Assembly: GCA_947625995.1 (NCBI GenBank)
Contig: CANQQN010000143.1
Location: 1-5,009 of the forward strand
Reading direction: 5' to 3'
Length of the DNA stretch: 5,009 bases
Source of the DNA: an uncultured Lachnospiraceae bacterium
GTDB lineage: Bacteria > Bacillota > Clostridia > Lachnospirales > Lachnospiraceae
Part shown: piece after piece, positions 1-5,009 of the stretch
Layout of the letters: every line of letters starts with the position of its first letter
Numbering within the stretch: position 1 is the first letter of the stretch
Notes under the pieces: generated by a model
What the model was told of the DNA's origin: nothing
The model's input: only the letters and a program-made list of their open reading frames with translations
The model's database searches: none
Made by a program: the position numbers and the translations under genes

Positions 1-20
1 GCGAGGGCAGAGGCTATCGA

Positions 21-1334
21 ATGCGTCCAAACCCTGTCTCTGAGTTCGTCAAAGAAGCAAAAGCGGGGAAGCTGGACGGTCTGACGGATCCTGACTACAA
101 TCTGCTTGTAAAGGAAGCGGAAGACCTGTCGGAGCACTGGCTGATGGAGCCGGAGGCGCCCATCTTTGCTCTGTTTAAGGTATTTCTGGAAGACATCCAC
201 ATCAGCCACGATCAACTCGACGCCATTGCGGAACAATTATGCGATTGCTATGAGAAAACCAAGGGTGCCTTCTCAGGCGAACTGGAGCACCCGGAATATC
301 TGGACGAGATCCCGCCGGAAGCCCGTATGGTGGAAGCATGCCGCGCTGAGCCAAGGGAGATGCCCAGAATCTGCCCGCGGCAACAGACTCCCGAAACACA
401 GCCGACGGACACAGGCTCTATCCTGCAATCACCCAGACAGATCTATGATTTTATCACACAGCATGTATATGGGCAGAAGGAGGCCTGCAAGGCCGCAGCT
501 ATGCTGCTCTACAATCACACACACAATCGTCGCAGAAATGTCCTATTTTTAGGCCCCAGCGGCTGCGGCAAGACGGAGATATGGAGAATATGCAAACAGT
601 TGTATCCCTATATCATCATTGTGGATGCAAATCAGATTACCGCAGAAGGCTGGGCAGGCAGTTTTAAGATCCCTGATATTTTTTCGGGGATCTCCCCTGC
701 AGATGTTGATAAGACAATTGTAGTGTTCGACGAGTTCGACAAGCTTTGTGAGCCCAAGGTGGGAGCCGGCGGCACAAACCACAGCCATACTGAGCAGGAT
801 TACCTGCTGAAATTTATCGAAGGCCACCGGTTGTCCTTCCCGGCAGATCGGGGGAAGCCTGCTTTGTCCTTCGATTCTTCCAAAATATCGTTTGCATTTC
901 TGGGGAGCTTTGAAACGCTTACGAAAGCCAAATGCCAAAAGGAAAACCATACACCTATAGGGTTCGGCGGCACTATCAACCAGACAGATGACTATGACAT
1001 GTACAACAATAAGATCACTGTGGATGATCTGGTCCAATATTCCGGCATGAGACGCGAGATCGCGGGTCGTATCGGACAGATCGTACAGCTACAACCCATG
1101 ACGGAAACAGACTACGTACAGATCATGCACGACAGCACGGTCTCACCGCTGCGCAGGCTGGAAAAGCAGTATAATATCGTCCTGCACATGGATGAAACCT
1201 CTATCCAAAAGCTGGCAAAAGAAGCAGCCTCCAACAAGATGGGCGTACGTTACCTGAACAGCCGTACCCAGACCATATTGGACGATCAGCTGTTTGCAGA
1301 CTGCAATATGCAGGAATACGAATTAAACCTATGA
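21..1334 (+). CDS. ClpX-like AAA+ ATPase (putative protein unfoldase), variant N-terminus
   Basis: A 437-residue protein whose second half follows the ClpX plan. It shows Walker A GPSGCGKT (178-185), a pore-loop-1 equivalent TAEGWAG (about 207-213, Trp where ClpX has Tyr), Walker B IVVFDEFD (233-240), and a stretch YLLKFIEG (261-268) matching the ClpX LLKLIEG segment. It also has an IGFG motif (313-316) where ClpX carries its ClpP-docking loop, an arginine-finger candidate R350 in REIAGRIG, and a sensor-2 motif GVR (408-410). The first ~140 residues resemble nothing I know and lack the four-Cys zinc domain of ClpX; residues ~100-135 look like a Pro-rich linker. By family, such proteins unfold substrates in the cytoplasm using ATP; partnership with ClpP is inferred from the IGF motif. 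The ATG at 21 has AGAGG at 9-13, but the frame is open to the window edge, so an upstream start is possible. The family call is confident, the substrate unknown. Confidence 0.85.
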   Translation: MRPNPVSEFVKEAKAGKLDGLTDPDYNLLVKEAEDLSEHWLMEPEAPIFALFKVFLEDIHISHDQLDAIAEQLCDCYEKTKGAFSGELEHPEYLDEIPPEARMVEACRAEPREMPRICPRQQTPETQPTDTGSILQSPRQIYDFITQHVYGQKEACKAAAMLLYNHTHNRRRNVLFLGPSGCGKTEIWRICKQLYPYIIIVDANQITAEGWAGSFKIPDIFSGISPADVDKTIVVFDEFDKLCEPKVGAGGTNHSHTEQDYLLKFIEGHRLSFPADRGKPALSFDSSKISFAFLGSFETLTKAKCQKENHTPIGFGGTINQTDDYDMYNNKITVDDLVQYSGMRREIAGRIGQIVQLQPMTETDYVQIMHDSTVSPLRRLEKQYNIVLHMDETSIQKLAKEAASNKMGVRYLNSRTQTILDDQLFADCNMQEYELNL

Positions 1335-1353
1335 GCCGAAACCATGTAAGTAA

Positions 1354-1385
1354 CACACCCCGGACTGTAGATTGTCCGGGGTGTG
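1354..1385. terminator. Bidirectional hairpin terminator between convergent genes
   Basis: A perfect 12-bp inverted repeat (1354-1365 with 1374-1385, arm CACACCCCGGAC) closes an 8-nt loop. It lies 19 nt after the stop of the ClpX-like gene and 26 nt beyond the stop of the convergent DUF1269-like gene, so it can serve both. The stem is GC-rich and strong, but the T tract is poor: on the + strand only TTTT at 1397-1400, and on the - strand no real T run. The terminator role is inferred from stem strength and position. Confidence 0.7.
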
Positions 1386-1411
1386 CTCAATAGGGCTTTT
1401 GTTCTGGGGTG

Positions 1412-2032
1412 TTATTTACTGAATTTGGCTTTGAACGCCTCAAAATCCGCTTTGAGTTTGGCGCGGTTTTCCTCAATCTTCTGCTTCCGCTCAGCCTTCT
1501 TCGTCTCCCGGAGCTTGGCGCGGGCCTCGCGCTCCATCTCCCTTTGTACTCGGATGGCCTCCTCAACCTCCTCTGCCACTTCTGCGGCGTCTTCCTCCAC
1601 GATGGATACGTCGAATTTGGAGAGAGCCTGCTGTGCGGCGCCCTCCACGTTCTCCTGCTCCAACGCGATAAGCACCACTTCACCGTCCACCAGCTGTTCT
1701 GTGACCTTCTCGATCAGCGAAGCATTATGTATCGCATCCCCGGTGTCAAGCGCACTACCCGTCAGCATACCGAGACTACCACCCAGCAAGATACCCAGAG
1801 GGCCACCGAGAATACCCACAAGACCGCCAAGCAGACCGCCCATCGCTGTATCGTCATTTGTTTCTACACCGGTATCAAATGTATCGAGGGTGACGATCCG
1901 GCCGGCGTCCTTCTTGACCAACGCCGCCTGAGATACAACATAAGCGTCCGTCACCGGGGCATTTCTCATCTCCGTCATGGCCTGATAGCCCTCACTCTCA
2001 ATCTTAAAAATCGCCAAAATTATTTTTTCCAT
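1412..2032 (-). CDS. DUF1269-like glycine-zipper protein with charged C-terminal tail
   Basis: A 206-residue protein of unknown function. The N-terminus (1-60) carries a small alpha/beta-like segment, MEKIILAIFK followed by DAYVVSQAALVKKD and a VTLDTFDTG strand. Residues ~64-93 form a hydrophobic Gly-rich stretch (GGLLGGLVGILGGPLG and repeats), a glycine zipper that could insert in or lie on a membrane. Residues ~104-148 return to an alpha/beta-like pattern (EVVLIALEQE). The tail (~146-206) is very rich in Glu, Lys, Arg and Ala and should form a long helix or coiled coil. This layout fits the DUF1269 family, which has no established biochemical role; the long charged tail looks like an addition. 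The ATG at 2030-2032 is fixed by GAGGAGG at 2040-2046, 7 nt upstream. It is probably monocistronic, ending at the shared hairpin. Confidence 0.8.
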   Translation of the reverse strand: MEKIILAIFKIESEGYQAMTEMRNAPVTDAYVVSQAALVKKDAGRIVTLDTFDTGVETNDDTAMGGLLGGLVGILGGPLGILLGGSLGMLTGSALDTGDAIHNASLIEKVTEQLVDGEVVLIALEQENVEGAAQQALSKFDVSIVEEDAAEVAEEVEEAIRVQREMEREARAKLRETKKAERKQKIEENRAKLKADFEAFKAKFSK

Positions 2033-2087
2033 AAATGTGCCTCCTCAAAACTTTTTATGGTCAGGCCAACACAGGTCTGCCGTGAAA

Positions 2088-2116
2088 ATTGTAACACTTT
2101 TCCATACCAAATGCAA
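2088..2116 (-). promoter_or_regulatory. Putative promoter of the DUF1269-like gene
   Basis: On the minus strand a TACAAT -10 box (2088-2093) lies 17 nt from a poor -35, TTGCAT (2111-2116). Transcription would begin near 2081, giving a leader of about 48 nt before the ATG at 2032. The -10 is good, but the -35 matches consensus only at TTG. Confidence 0.4.
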
Positions 2117-2148
2117 GAAATGCCCTGAACATCCAGATTCTTTCAAAT

Positions 2149-2325
2149 TTAATTCTTTGAAATCCAGCAATGGTTCTTCACACTGAGTCCCATACGCTCC
2201 AGTATCAGCCCATACAGGACTTTGACTTTTGCCTCGCAGGAAAACTCCCAGAAGCATTCAGATGCAAAAAGCATCTTTTGAACCCGGTAGAAACGGTACT
2301 ATTGTTCGTCAATGTCATACCTCTT
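2149..2325 (-). pseudogene. Remnant of a RepA_N-type plasmid/ICE replication initiator (N-terminal domain)
   Basis: Read on the minus strand in one frame, this stretch gives KRYDIDEQ, a TAG stop (2299-2301), then YRFYRVQKMLF, a short spacer, SCEAKVKVLYG, LILERMGLSVKN and a TAA stop (2149-2151). The order FYR-hPK-hLF, then S-x-(E/D)AK-hLYG-hhL-(D/E)RM-x-LS-x-KN is the signature I know from the N-terminus of RepA_N replication initiators of Gram-positive plasmids and conjugative elements. The fragment is plainly dead. It has an in-frame stop after eight matching residues, a two-residue (KV) insertion caused by a tandem 6-bp duplication at 2218-2229, no clear start codon or ribosome site, and an end before the rest of the domain. 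The call is from remembered motif pattern, not a search. It implies past insertion of a plasmid or integrative element. Confidence 0.6.
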
Positions 2326-2390
2326 CCACTTCTGTAAAACAATGTAATACCCAATTCCTTTCATAAAAATTAATGAAACTTCCATTTGTT

Positions 2391-2600
2391 TCAACCGTGT
2401 AAATACTTTGCACGATATTCCGCATTGATCTCGGAGAGTTCCTTTTTTCCGTCGATGTAGTCCTGATACATTTGATAAGGATCTCCGCCGCCGAGGCAAC
2501 AGGAGGAACAGTTTTCGCAGCCGCCTCCGCCGCAATCCAGCGACCGCCGGATGATTTCTTCCCGTTCTTTTCTTGTCGTATCTTTGATCAAAATTTTCAT
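2391..2600 (-). CDS. Small Cys-rich conserved hypothetical protein
   Basis: A 69-residue protein with a basic/acidic helix (DTTRKEREEIIRRSLD, 8-23 region), then a Gly/Cys cluster (C23, C28, C31, C34, C35 within CGGGGCENCSSCCLGGGD), then a hydrophilic tail ending AEYRAKYLHG. The Cys spacing (CX4CX2CX2CC) could bind zinc or an Fe-S cluster; nothing in the sequence decides between them. I recall similar short proteins from Clostridia but no function. The ATG at 2598-2600 is chosen because GAAAGG (2611-2616) lies 10 nt upstream. An in-frame GTG two codons earlier is possible, and a TTG at 2636 has no ribosome site. It lies 32 nt after the HD-domain gene on the same strand, so it is probably the second gene of that operon. 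I see no clear terminator after it: only a weak 6-bp inverted repeat at 2359-2378. Confidence 0.75.
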   Translation of the reverse strand: MKILIKDTTRKEREEIIRRSLDCGGGGCENCSSCCLGGGDPYQMYQDYIDGKKELSEINAEYRAKYLHG

Positions 2601-2632
2601 AGACACATCGCCTTTCAGGGTGGATTTAATAG

Positions 2633-3205
2633 TCAAAACCGTTCATAATATGCCTCACAGCTTCGCATGGCGAGGATGGTGCGACTGATCAAATCGTCCA
2701 ACTCCCAACCAAGCATATCGGCGCCCCGTTCAATCACCTCACGGGAGCAGCCTGCCGCAAAGTTTGCATTCTTATATTTTTTCTTAACCGATTTCAGTTC
2801 CAGATCCGACACACTTTTGGACGGCCGCATGATTGCAACCGCTCCGATCAATCCGGTCAGTTCGTCCACAGCGTACAAAACCTTTTCCATCTCATGCTGC
2901 GGCTGAATATCTACCGTGAGCGCATACCCATGACTGGCGACCGCATGAATCAGCCGTTCGTCCGCACCAAAGTCCCGCAGGATTTCCTGCTCTTTCACAC
3001 AATGCTCGTTCGGAAACTTCTCAAAATCCAGATCGTGGAGCAGCCCGACGATTCCCCAAAAATCTTCCTCGTCGGCATATCCAAGTTCCTTCGCAAAATA
3101 CCGCATCACGCCCTCTACCGTAACGGCGTGCCGCAAATGGAACGGTTTTTTATTCCACTGACACAGCAGCTCCCACGCTGCGTCTCTTGTGATTTCATTT
3201 GACAT
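2633..3205 (-). CDS. HD-domain metal-dependent hydrolase (putative phosphohydrolase)
   Basis: A 190-residue HD-superfamily protein. Likely metal ligands are H26 (LRHAVTVEGVM), the H57-D58 pair (GLLHDLDFEKFP) and D114 (YAVDELTGL), with H68, H87 and H92 as further conserved-looking histidines (PNEH, IHAVASHGY). HD enzymes usually hydrolyse phosphate esters such as nucleotides or cyclic dinucleotides. The LLHDLDFE variant resembles a small bacterial HD family with no assigned substrate, so specificity is unknown. The C-terminal ~75 residues are helical and include a basic patch (KSVKKKYKN). The ATG at 3203-3205 is preferred: GGGAGG at 3216-3221 lies 10 nt upstream, whereas the earlier ATG at 3221-3223 overlaps that ribosome site and has none of its own. 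It is the first gene of a leftward operon with the Cys-rich protein and is divergent from the mtaCB-like genes. Confidence 0.85.
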   Translation of the reverse strand: MSNEITRDAAWELLCQWNKKPFHLRHAVTVEGVMRYFAKELGYADEEDFWGIVGLLHDLDFEKFPNEHCVKEQEILRDFGADERLIHAVASHGYALTVDIQPQHEMEKVLYAVDELTGLIGAVAIMRPSKSVSDLELKSVKKKYKNANFAAGCSREVIERGADMLGWELDDLISRTILAMRSCEAYYERF

Positions 3206-3215
3206 TTCGATCTTT

Positions 3216-3221
3216 CCTCCC
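3216..3221 (-). promoter_or_regulatory. Ribosome binding site deciding the HD-gene start
   Basis: GGGAGG (minus strand) is followed by AAAG and sits 10 nt before the ATG at 3205. It overlaps the alternative ATG at 3223-3221, which argues against the longer reading. Confidence 0.75.
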
Positions 3222-3232
3222 ATATTTAACAG

Positions 3233-3242
3233 ATACCGGTAT
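3233..3242. promoter_or_regulatory. 10-bp palindrome at the HD-gene transcription start (possible operator)
   Basis: ATACCGGTAT is a perfect palindrome covering the last two bases of the minus-strand -10 box (3241-3246) and the predicted start point. A repressor bound here would block the promoter. No regulator gene is in the window, so the role is inference. Confidence 0.4.
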
Positions 3243-3269
3243 TGTATTTCTTTTTGCCTACAATGTCAA
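3241..3269 (-). promoter_or_regulatory. Strong sigma-A-type promoter of the HD-domain/Cys-rich operon
   Basis: On the minus strand a perfect -35 TTGACA (3264-3269), a 17-nt spacer and a -10 TACAAT (3241-3246) are present. The start would fall near 3234, giving a leader of about 29 nt with the GGGAGG site in it. A second TTGACA lies 28 bp upstream (3292-3297) but has no good -10 at the right distance. Confidence 0.8.
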
Positions 3270-3322
3270 TAGGTACAGTATGAAATATTTTTGTCAATCC
3301 CCATATTCTTTACTTTCACGCT

Positions 3323-3361
3323 ATCTGAAAAAAAGTAAAAAGTTTAGTTTTATTTTCAGAT
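3323..3361. repeat. Inverted repeat in the divergent intergenic region
   Basis: ATCTGAAAA (3323-3331) and TTTTCAGAT (3353-3361) are perfect 9-bp complements separated by 21 nt; one mismatch further out is followed by another matching pair. It is AT-rich, without a GC-rich stem or a following T run, so an operator or activator site suits it better than a terminator. It lies about 85-120 bp upstream of the TATAAT box of the mtaC-like gene. Confidence 0.45.
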
Positions 3362-3421
3362 TGGTTTTCTTCTCCTTCCTATTCTCCAAACAAATGGAAC
3401 AAAACACCCAAACCATTTGAA

Positions 3422-3457
3422 ATACTTTCTTTCCCGCCTTTTTTATAATGAAAGTAT
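3422..3457. repeat. Inverted repeat embracing the mtaC-like promoter -10 box
   Basis: ATACTTTC (3422-3429) and GAAAGTAT (3450-3457) are perfect 8-bp complements; inward extension (to 3432 and 3447) gives 10 of 11 matching. The arms flank the TATAAT at 3444-3449. A third copy of the half-site, TACTTTC, is at 3311-3317. The placement suggests a regulator binding over the promoter; a hairpin in RNA is also possible. Confidence 0.4.
3444..3449 (+). promoter_or_regulatory. Putative -10 box for the mtaCB-like operon
   Basis: A consensus TATAAT lies 45 nt before the mtaC-like ATG, which would give a leader of about 39 nt. No acceptable -35 exists at 16-19 nt spacing; the nearest TTGAAA (3417-3422) is 21 nt away. 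I found no sigma-54 type GG/GC element upstream. If real, the promoter probably needs an activator. Confidence 0.45.
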
Positions 3458-3480
3458 CTTTTTTGACAACTCTATTTTAA

Positions 3481-3487
3481 AAGGAGG
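3481..3487 (+). promoter_or_regulatory. Ribosome binding site deciding the mtaC-like start
   Basis: AAGGAGG sits 7 nt before the ATG at 3495-3497. The frame is open further upstream, with an ATG at 3417, but that one has no ribosome site and its extension contains low-complexity AT-rich codons. Confidence 0.9.
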
Positions 3488-3494
3488 AAGCTTT

Positions 3495-4136
3495 ATGCAA
3501 ATGGAAGAACTGGCCCTTGCCGTGGAAAAGGGCAGAATGAAAGTGGTAAAGGAGCTTGTAAATGAAGCGCTGGAGGAAGGCATACCCGTAAAGCAGATCT
3601 TGGATGAAGGTCTTATCGCACCCATGGGCGTGGTAGGGGAAAAATTCCGCCAGAACCAGATTTTTGTACCGGAAATGCTGGTGGCCGCCCGAGCCATGTC
3701 CGCCGGCGTAAAAATCATTGAGCCTCTGTTTTCAGAATCCGGCGTTGAGACCATCGGTACGGTAGTGATCGGCACCGTAAAGGGGGATCTCCATGACATT
3801 GGAAAAAATCTGGTGGCCATGATGATGAAAGGCATGGGCGCTACCGTGTACGATCTGGGAATCGATGTACCTGATGAGAAATTTGTAGAAAAAGCGGAAG
3901 AAGTAGGCGCGGATATTGTGGCCATTTCTGCTCTGCTCACCACTACCATGCCCGCCATCGGCGACGTGATCAAAGCCTTTGAAACTGCCGGTGTTCGGGA
4001 CAAGTACTATATTATGATCGGAGGGGCTCCCGTGAGCCAGCGTTTTGCCGATGAAGTCGGCGCCGACGCCTACACGTCCAACGCCAGCGACGCAGCCGAC
4101 GTGGCAAAAGAATACCTTCTTTCCAAGAAGAATTAA
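3495..4136 (+). CDS. mtaC: Methyltransferase corrinoid protein, MtaC-like
   Basis: A 213-residue cobalamin-binding protein of the usual length for methyltransferase corrinoid subunits. Residues ~1-85 form the helical cap domain (DEGLIAPMGVVGEKF at 37-51, VPEMLVAARAM at 58-68). Residues ~88-212 are the Rossmann-like B12-binding domain with GDLHDIGKN (97-105), in which D98-x-H100-x-x-G103 supplies the His lower ligand to cobalt. They also hold the SALLTT segment (145-150) and the GGAPV turn (176-180), which contact the corrinoid tail. By family, it accepts a methyl group on Co(I) and hands it to a second methyltransferase. MtaC rather than MtbC or MttC is inferred from the downstream mtaB-like gene. 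It is first in the operon; its TAA overlaps the ribosome site of the next gene. Confidence 0.92.
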   Translation: MQMEELALAVEKGRMKVVKELVNEALEEGIPVKQILDEGLIAPMGVVGEKFRQNQIFVPEMLVAARAMSAGVKIIEPLFSESGVETIGTVVIGTVKGDLHDIGKNLVAMMMKGMGATVYDLGIDVPDEKFVEKAEEVGADIVAISALLTTTMPAIGDVIKAFETAGVRDKYYIMIGGAPVSQRFADEVGADAYTSNASDAADVAKEYLLSKKN

Positions 4137-4150
4137 GGAGGATTAAAGTG

Positions 4151-5009
4151 ATGGCAAAACAATTTACAAAACTGGCCTACGATTCCGTAGACGATTTTCT
4201 CTACGGCATATGCCCTCACCCTGTTACATGTAAAAATGGCATGGTCATCGGCGGCGGCACCCTTTACCCGGAGGTGAACTTCACCCTGCCGGCTATGAAC
4301 GCCACAGAAGAAACACTACCGGAGGCAAAGCGCATTTATCAGGAAATCATTACCGGTGTACTGGACAAGGCGGTGCAGCTTCACGCCCCCGGACTGGTCA
4401 TCGAGTTTGAGACGCTGCCCCAATATACGGAGCACCCGGAATGGGGCATCGAAATCCACAAGATTCTTCGCAGCACTATGTTTGAATATGAGGCGAAATA
4501 TGGTCTGAAAAGCGTTTTCCGCATGACGCCCAACGATCTGCGGGAAATGAGCCGTCCGCCTATCATGCGCAGCGGTCAGTACTGGGAATCTATGGTAAAG
4601 ATTTTTGAACAGACCGCAAAGGACGGAGCAGATTTTCTGGCTATCGAGTCCACCGGCGGCAAGGAGGTCAACGACGAGGCCATCATGACCGCGGATCTGC
4701 GCACGTCTATTTATGCCCTGGGCTGTCTGGGCGCCAGGGATATGAAGTGGCTCTGGACCAATATCACAAAAATCGCCAATGAAAACGGCGCTATTCCAGC
4801 CGGGGACTCTGCCTGCGGATTTGCCAACACCTCCATGGTGCTGGCGGAACAGGGCTTTATCCCCAAGGTATATGCTGCCGTCATGCGGGCGCTTACTGCT
4901 CCCAGAGCGCTGGTGGCCATTGAAAACGGCGCGGTGGGCCCCAGCAAAGACTGTGCTTATGAAAACGTATATCTGAAGGCCATCACCGGCACTCCCATTG
5001 CTCTGGAAG
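4151..5009 (+). CDS. mtaB: Methanol:corrinoid protein methyltransferase, MtaB-like (3' end beyond window)
   Basis: The first 286 codons are present and the frame is open at the right edge; the family is about 460 residues, so roughly the last third is missing. By family, MtaB binds zinc, activates methanol and moves its methyl group to the corrinoid of MtaC in the cytoplasm. The zinc ligands known from Methanosarcina MtaB (Glu164, Cys220, Cys269) correspond here to E166 in AIESTGGKEV, C222 in AGDSACGFANT and C268 in GPSKDCAYEN. The segments GCLGARDM (191-198) and SAPR-like TAPRALVA (249-256) also match. The N-terminus aligns with the archaeal protein from residue 1. GGAGG at 4137-4141 lies 9 nt before the ATG; a GTG directly before it (4148) is an alternative. 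The gap to the mtaC-like gene is 14 nt, so the two are cotranscribed and probably translationally coupled. Confidence 0.92.
   Translation, partial: MAKQFTKLAYDSVDDFLYGICPHPVTCKNGMVIGGGTLYPEVNFTLPAMNATEETLPEAKRIYQEIITGVLDKAVQLHAPGLVIEFETLPQYTEHPEWGIEIHKILRSTMFEYEAKYGLKSVFRMTPNDLREMSRPPIMRSGQYWESMVKIFEQTAKDGADFLAIESTGGKEVNDEAIMTADLRTSIYALGCLGARDMKWLWTNITKIANENGAIPAGDSACGFANTSMVLAEQGFIPKVYAAVMRALTAPRALVAIENGAVGPSKDCAYENVYLKAITGTPIALE

Noticed and set aside
549..1037. A 162-codon open frame on the - strand
   Set aside because: It lies wholly within the ClpX-like gene, whose motifs are unmistakable; it has no domain or ribosome site.
1331..1393. A 20-codon frame starting at an ATGA overlap with the ClpX-like stop
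   Set aside because: It runs straight through the terminator hairpin and has no separate ribosome site; it is most likely chance.
1409..2128. A 239-codon open frame on the + strand, and another at 1383-1931
   Set aside because: Both are antisense to the DUF1269-like gene, lack ribosome sites and read as Ser-, Arg- or Leu-rich nonsense. The minus-strand frame has a perfect ribosome site and a recognisable architecture.
2045..2257. A 70-codon open frame on the - strand
   Set aside because: It overlaps the promoter of the DUF1269-like gene and is out of frame with the RepA_N-like motifs. It has no ribosome site and resembles nothing.
2299..2301. The TAG in the RepA-like remnant as a pyrrolysine codon, since methylotrophic Clostridia may use it
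   Set aside because: The fragment has other damage (tandem duplication, early TAA, no start), and RepA proteins are not known to contain pyrrolysine. A simple nonsense mutation explains it.
2359..2378. TTTCAT/ATGAAA inverted repeat as the terminator of the Cys-rich gene
   Set aside because: It has only 6 bp with no G/C-rich stem and no T run on the minus strand; it is too weak to call.
3199..3420. A 73-codon open frame on the + strand in the divergent intergenic region
   Set aside because: It is Phe/Ser/Lys-rich from AT-rich DNA, has no ribosome site and overlaps the HD-gene promoter and the inverted repeats.
3206..3494. A cobalamin riboswitch before the B12-dependent operon
   Set aside because: I could not find the B12-box type conserved core, and the leader after the TATAAT is only about 39 nt.
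3443..4003. A 186-codon open frame on the - strand
   Set aside because: It is antisense to the mtaC-like gene and is a shadow of its codon bias.

Overview
The window reads as chromosomal DNA of an anaerobic Gram-positive Clostridia-type bacterium (Bacillota), probably an acetogen or gut relative able to use methyl compounds. This rests on strong AGGAGG-type ribosome binding sites, consensus sigma-A-like promoters, a Cys-rich small protein of a kind I associate with Clostridia, a RepA_N-type plasmid initiator remnant and a methanol methyltransferase operon. The genus cannot be read from this window.

Left part (1-2150). A ClpX-like AAA+ ATPase gene runs rightward (21-1334). It lacks the ClpX zinc-binding N-terminus but keeps an aromatic pore loop and an IGF-like motif, the loop that docks ClpX to ClpP. 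It converges on a leftward gene (1412-2032) for a glycine-zipper protein that looks like the DUF1269 family. A perfect 12-bp hairpin lies between the two stops and probably serves as a shared terminator.

Middle part (2033-3205). Behind the DUF1269-like gene's promoter region lies a decayed leftward fragment (2149-2325). It reads as the N-terminus of a RepA_N plasmid/ICE replication initiator, broken by an in-frame TAG, a 6-bp tandem duplication and early truncation. It suggests an old mobile-element insertion. Next comes a leftward two-gene unit: an HD-domain hydrolase (2633-3205) followed 32 nt later by a 69-aa Cys-rich protein (2391-2600). A TTGACA-N17-TACAAT promoter drives the unit, and a 10-bp palindrome overlaps the start-site region.

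Right part (3206-5009). A 289-bp AT-rich divergent intergenic region holds two inverted repeats and a TATAAT box with no good -35, which suggests activator-dependent control. Then come a corrinoid protein (mtaC-like, 3495-4136) and, 14 nt later, a methanol:corrinoid methyltransferase (mtaB-like, 4151 to the window edge, 3' end missing). MtaB would transfer the methyl group of methanol to the Co(I) corrinoid held by MtaC. A further methyltransferase (MtaA or a tetrahydrofolate-dependent enzyme) would pass it on to central metabolism, but none is visible here. The window contains no tRNA, rRNA, CRISPR array or intact insertion sequence that I can support.
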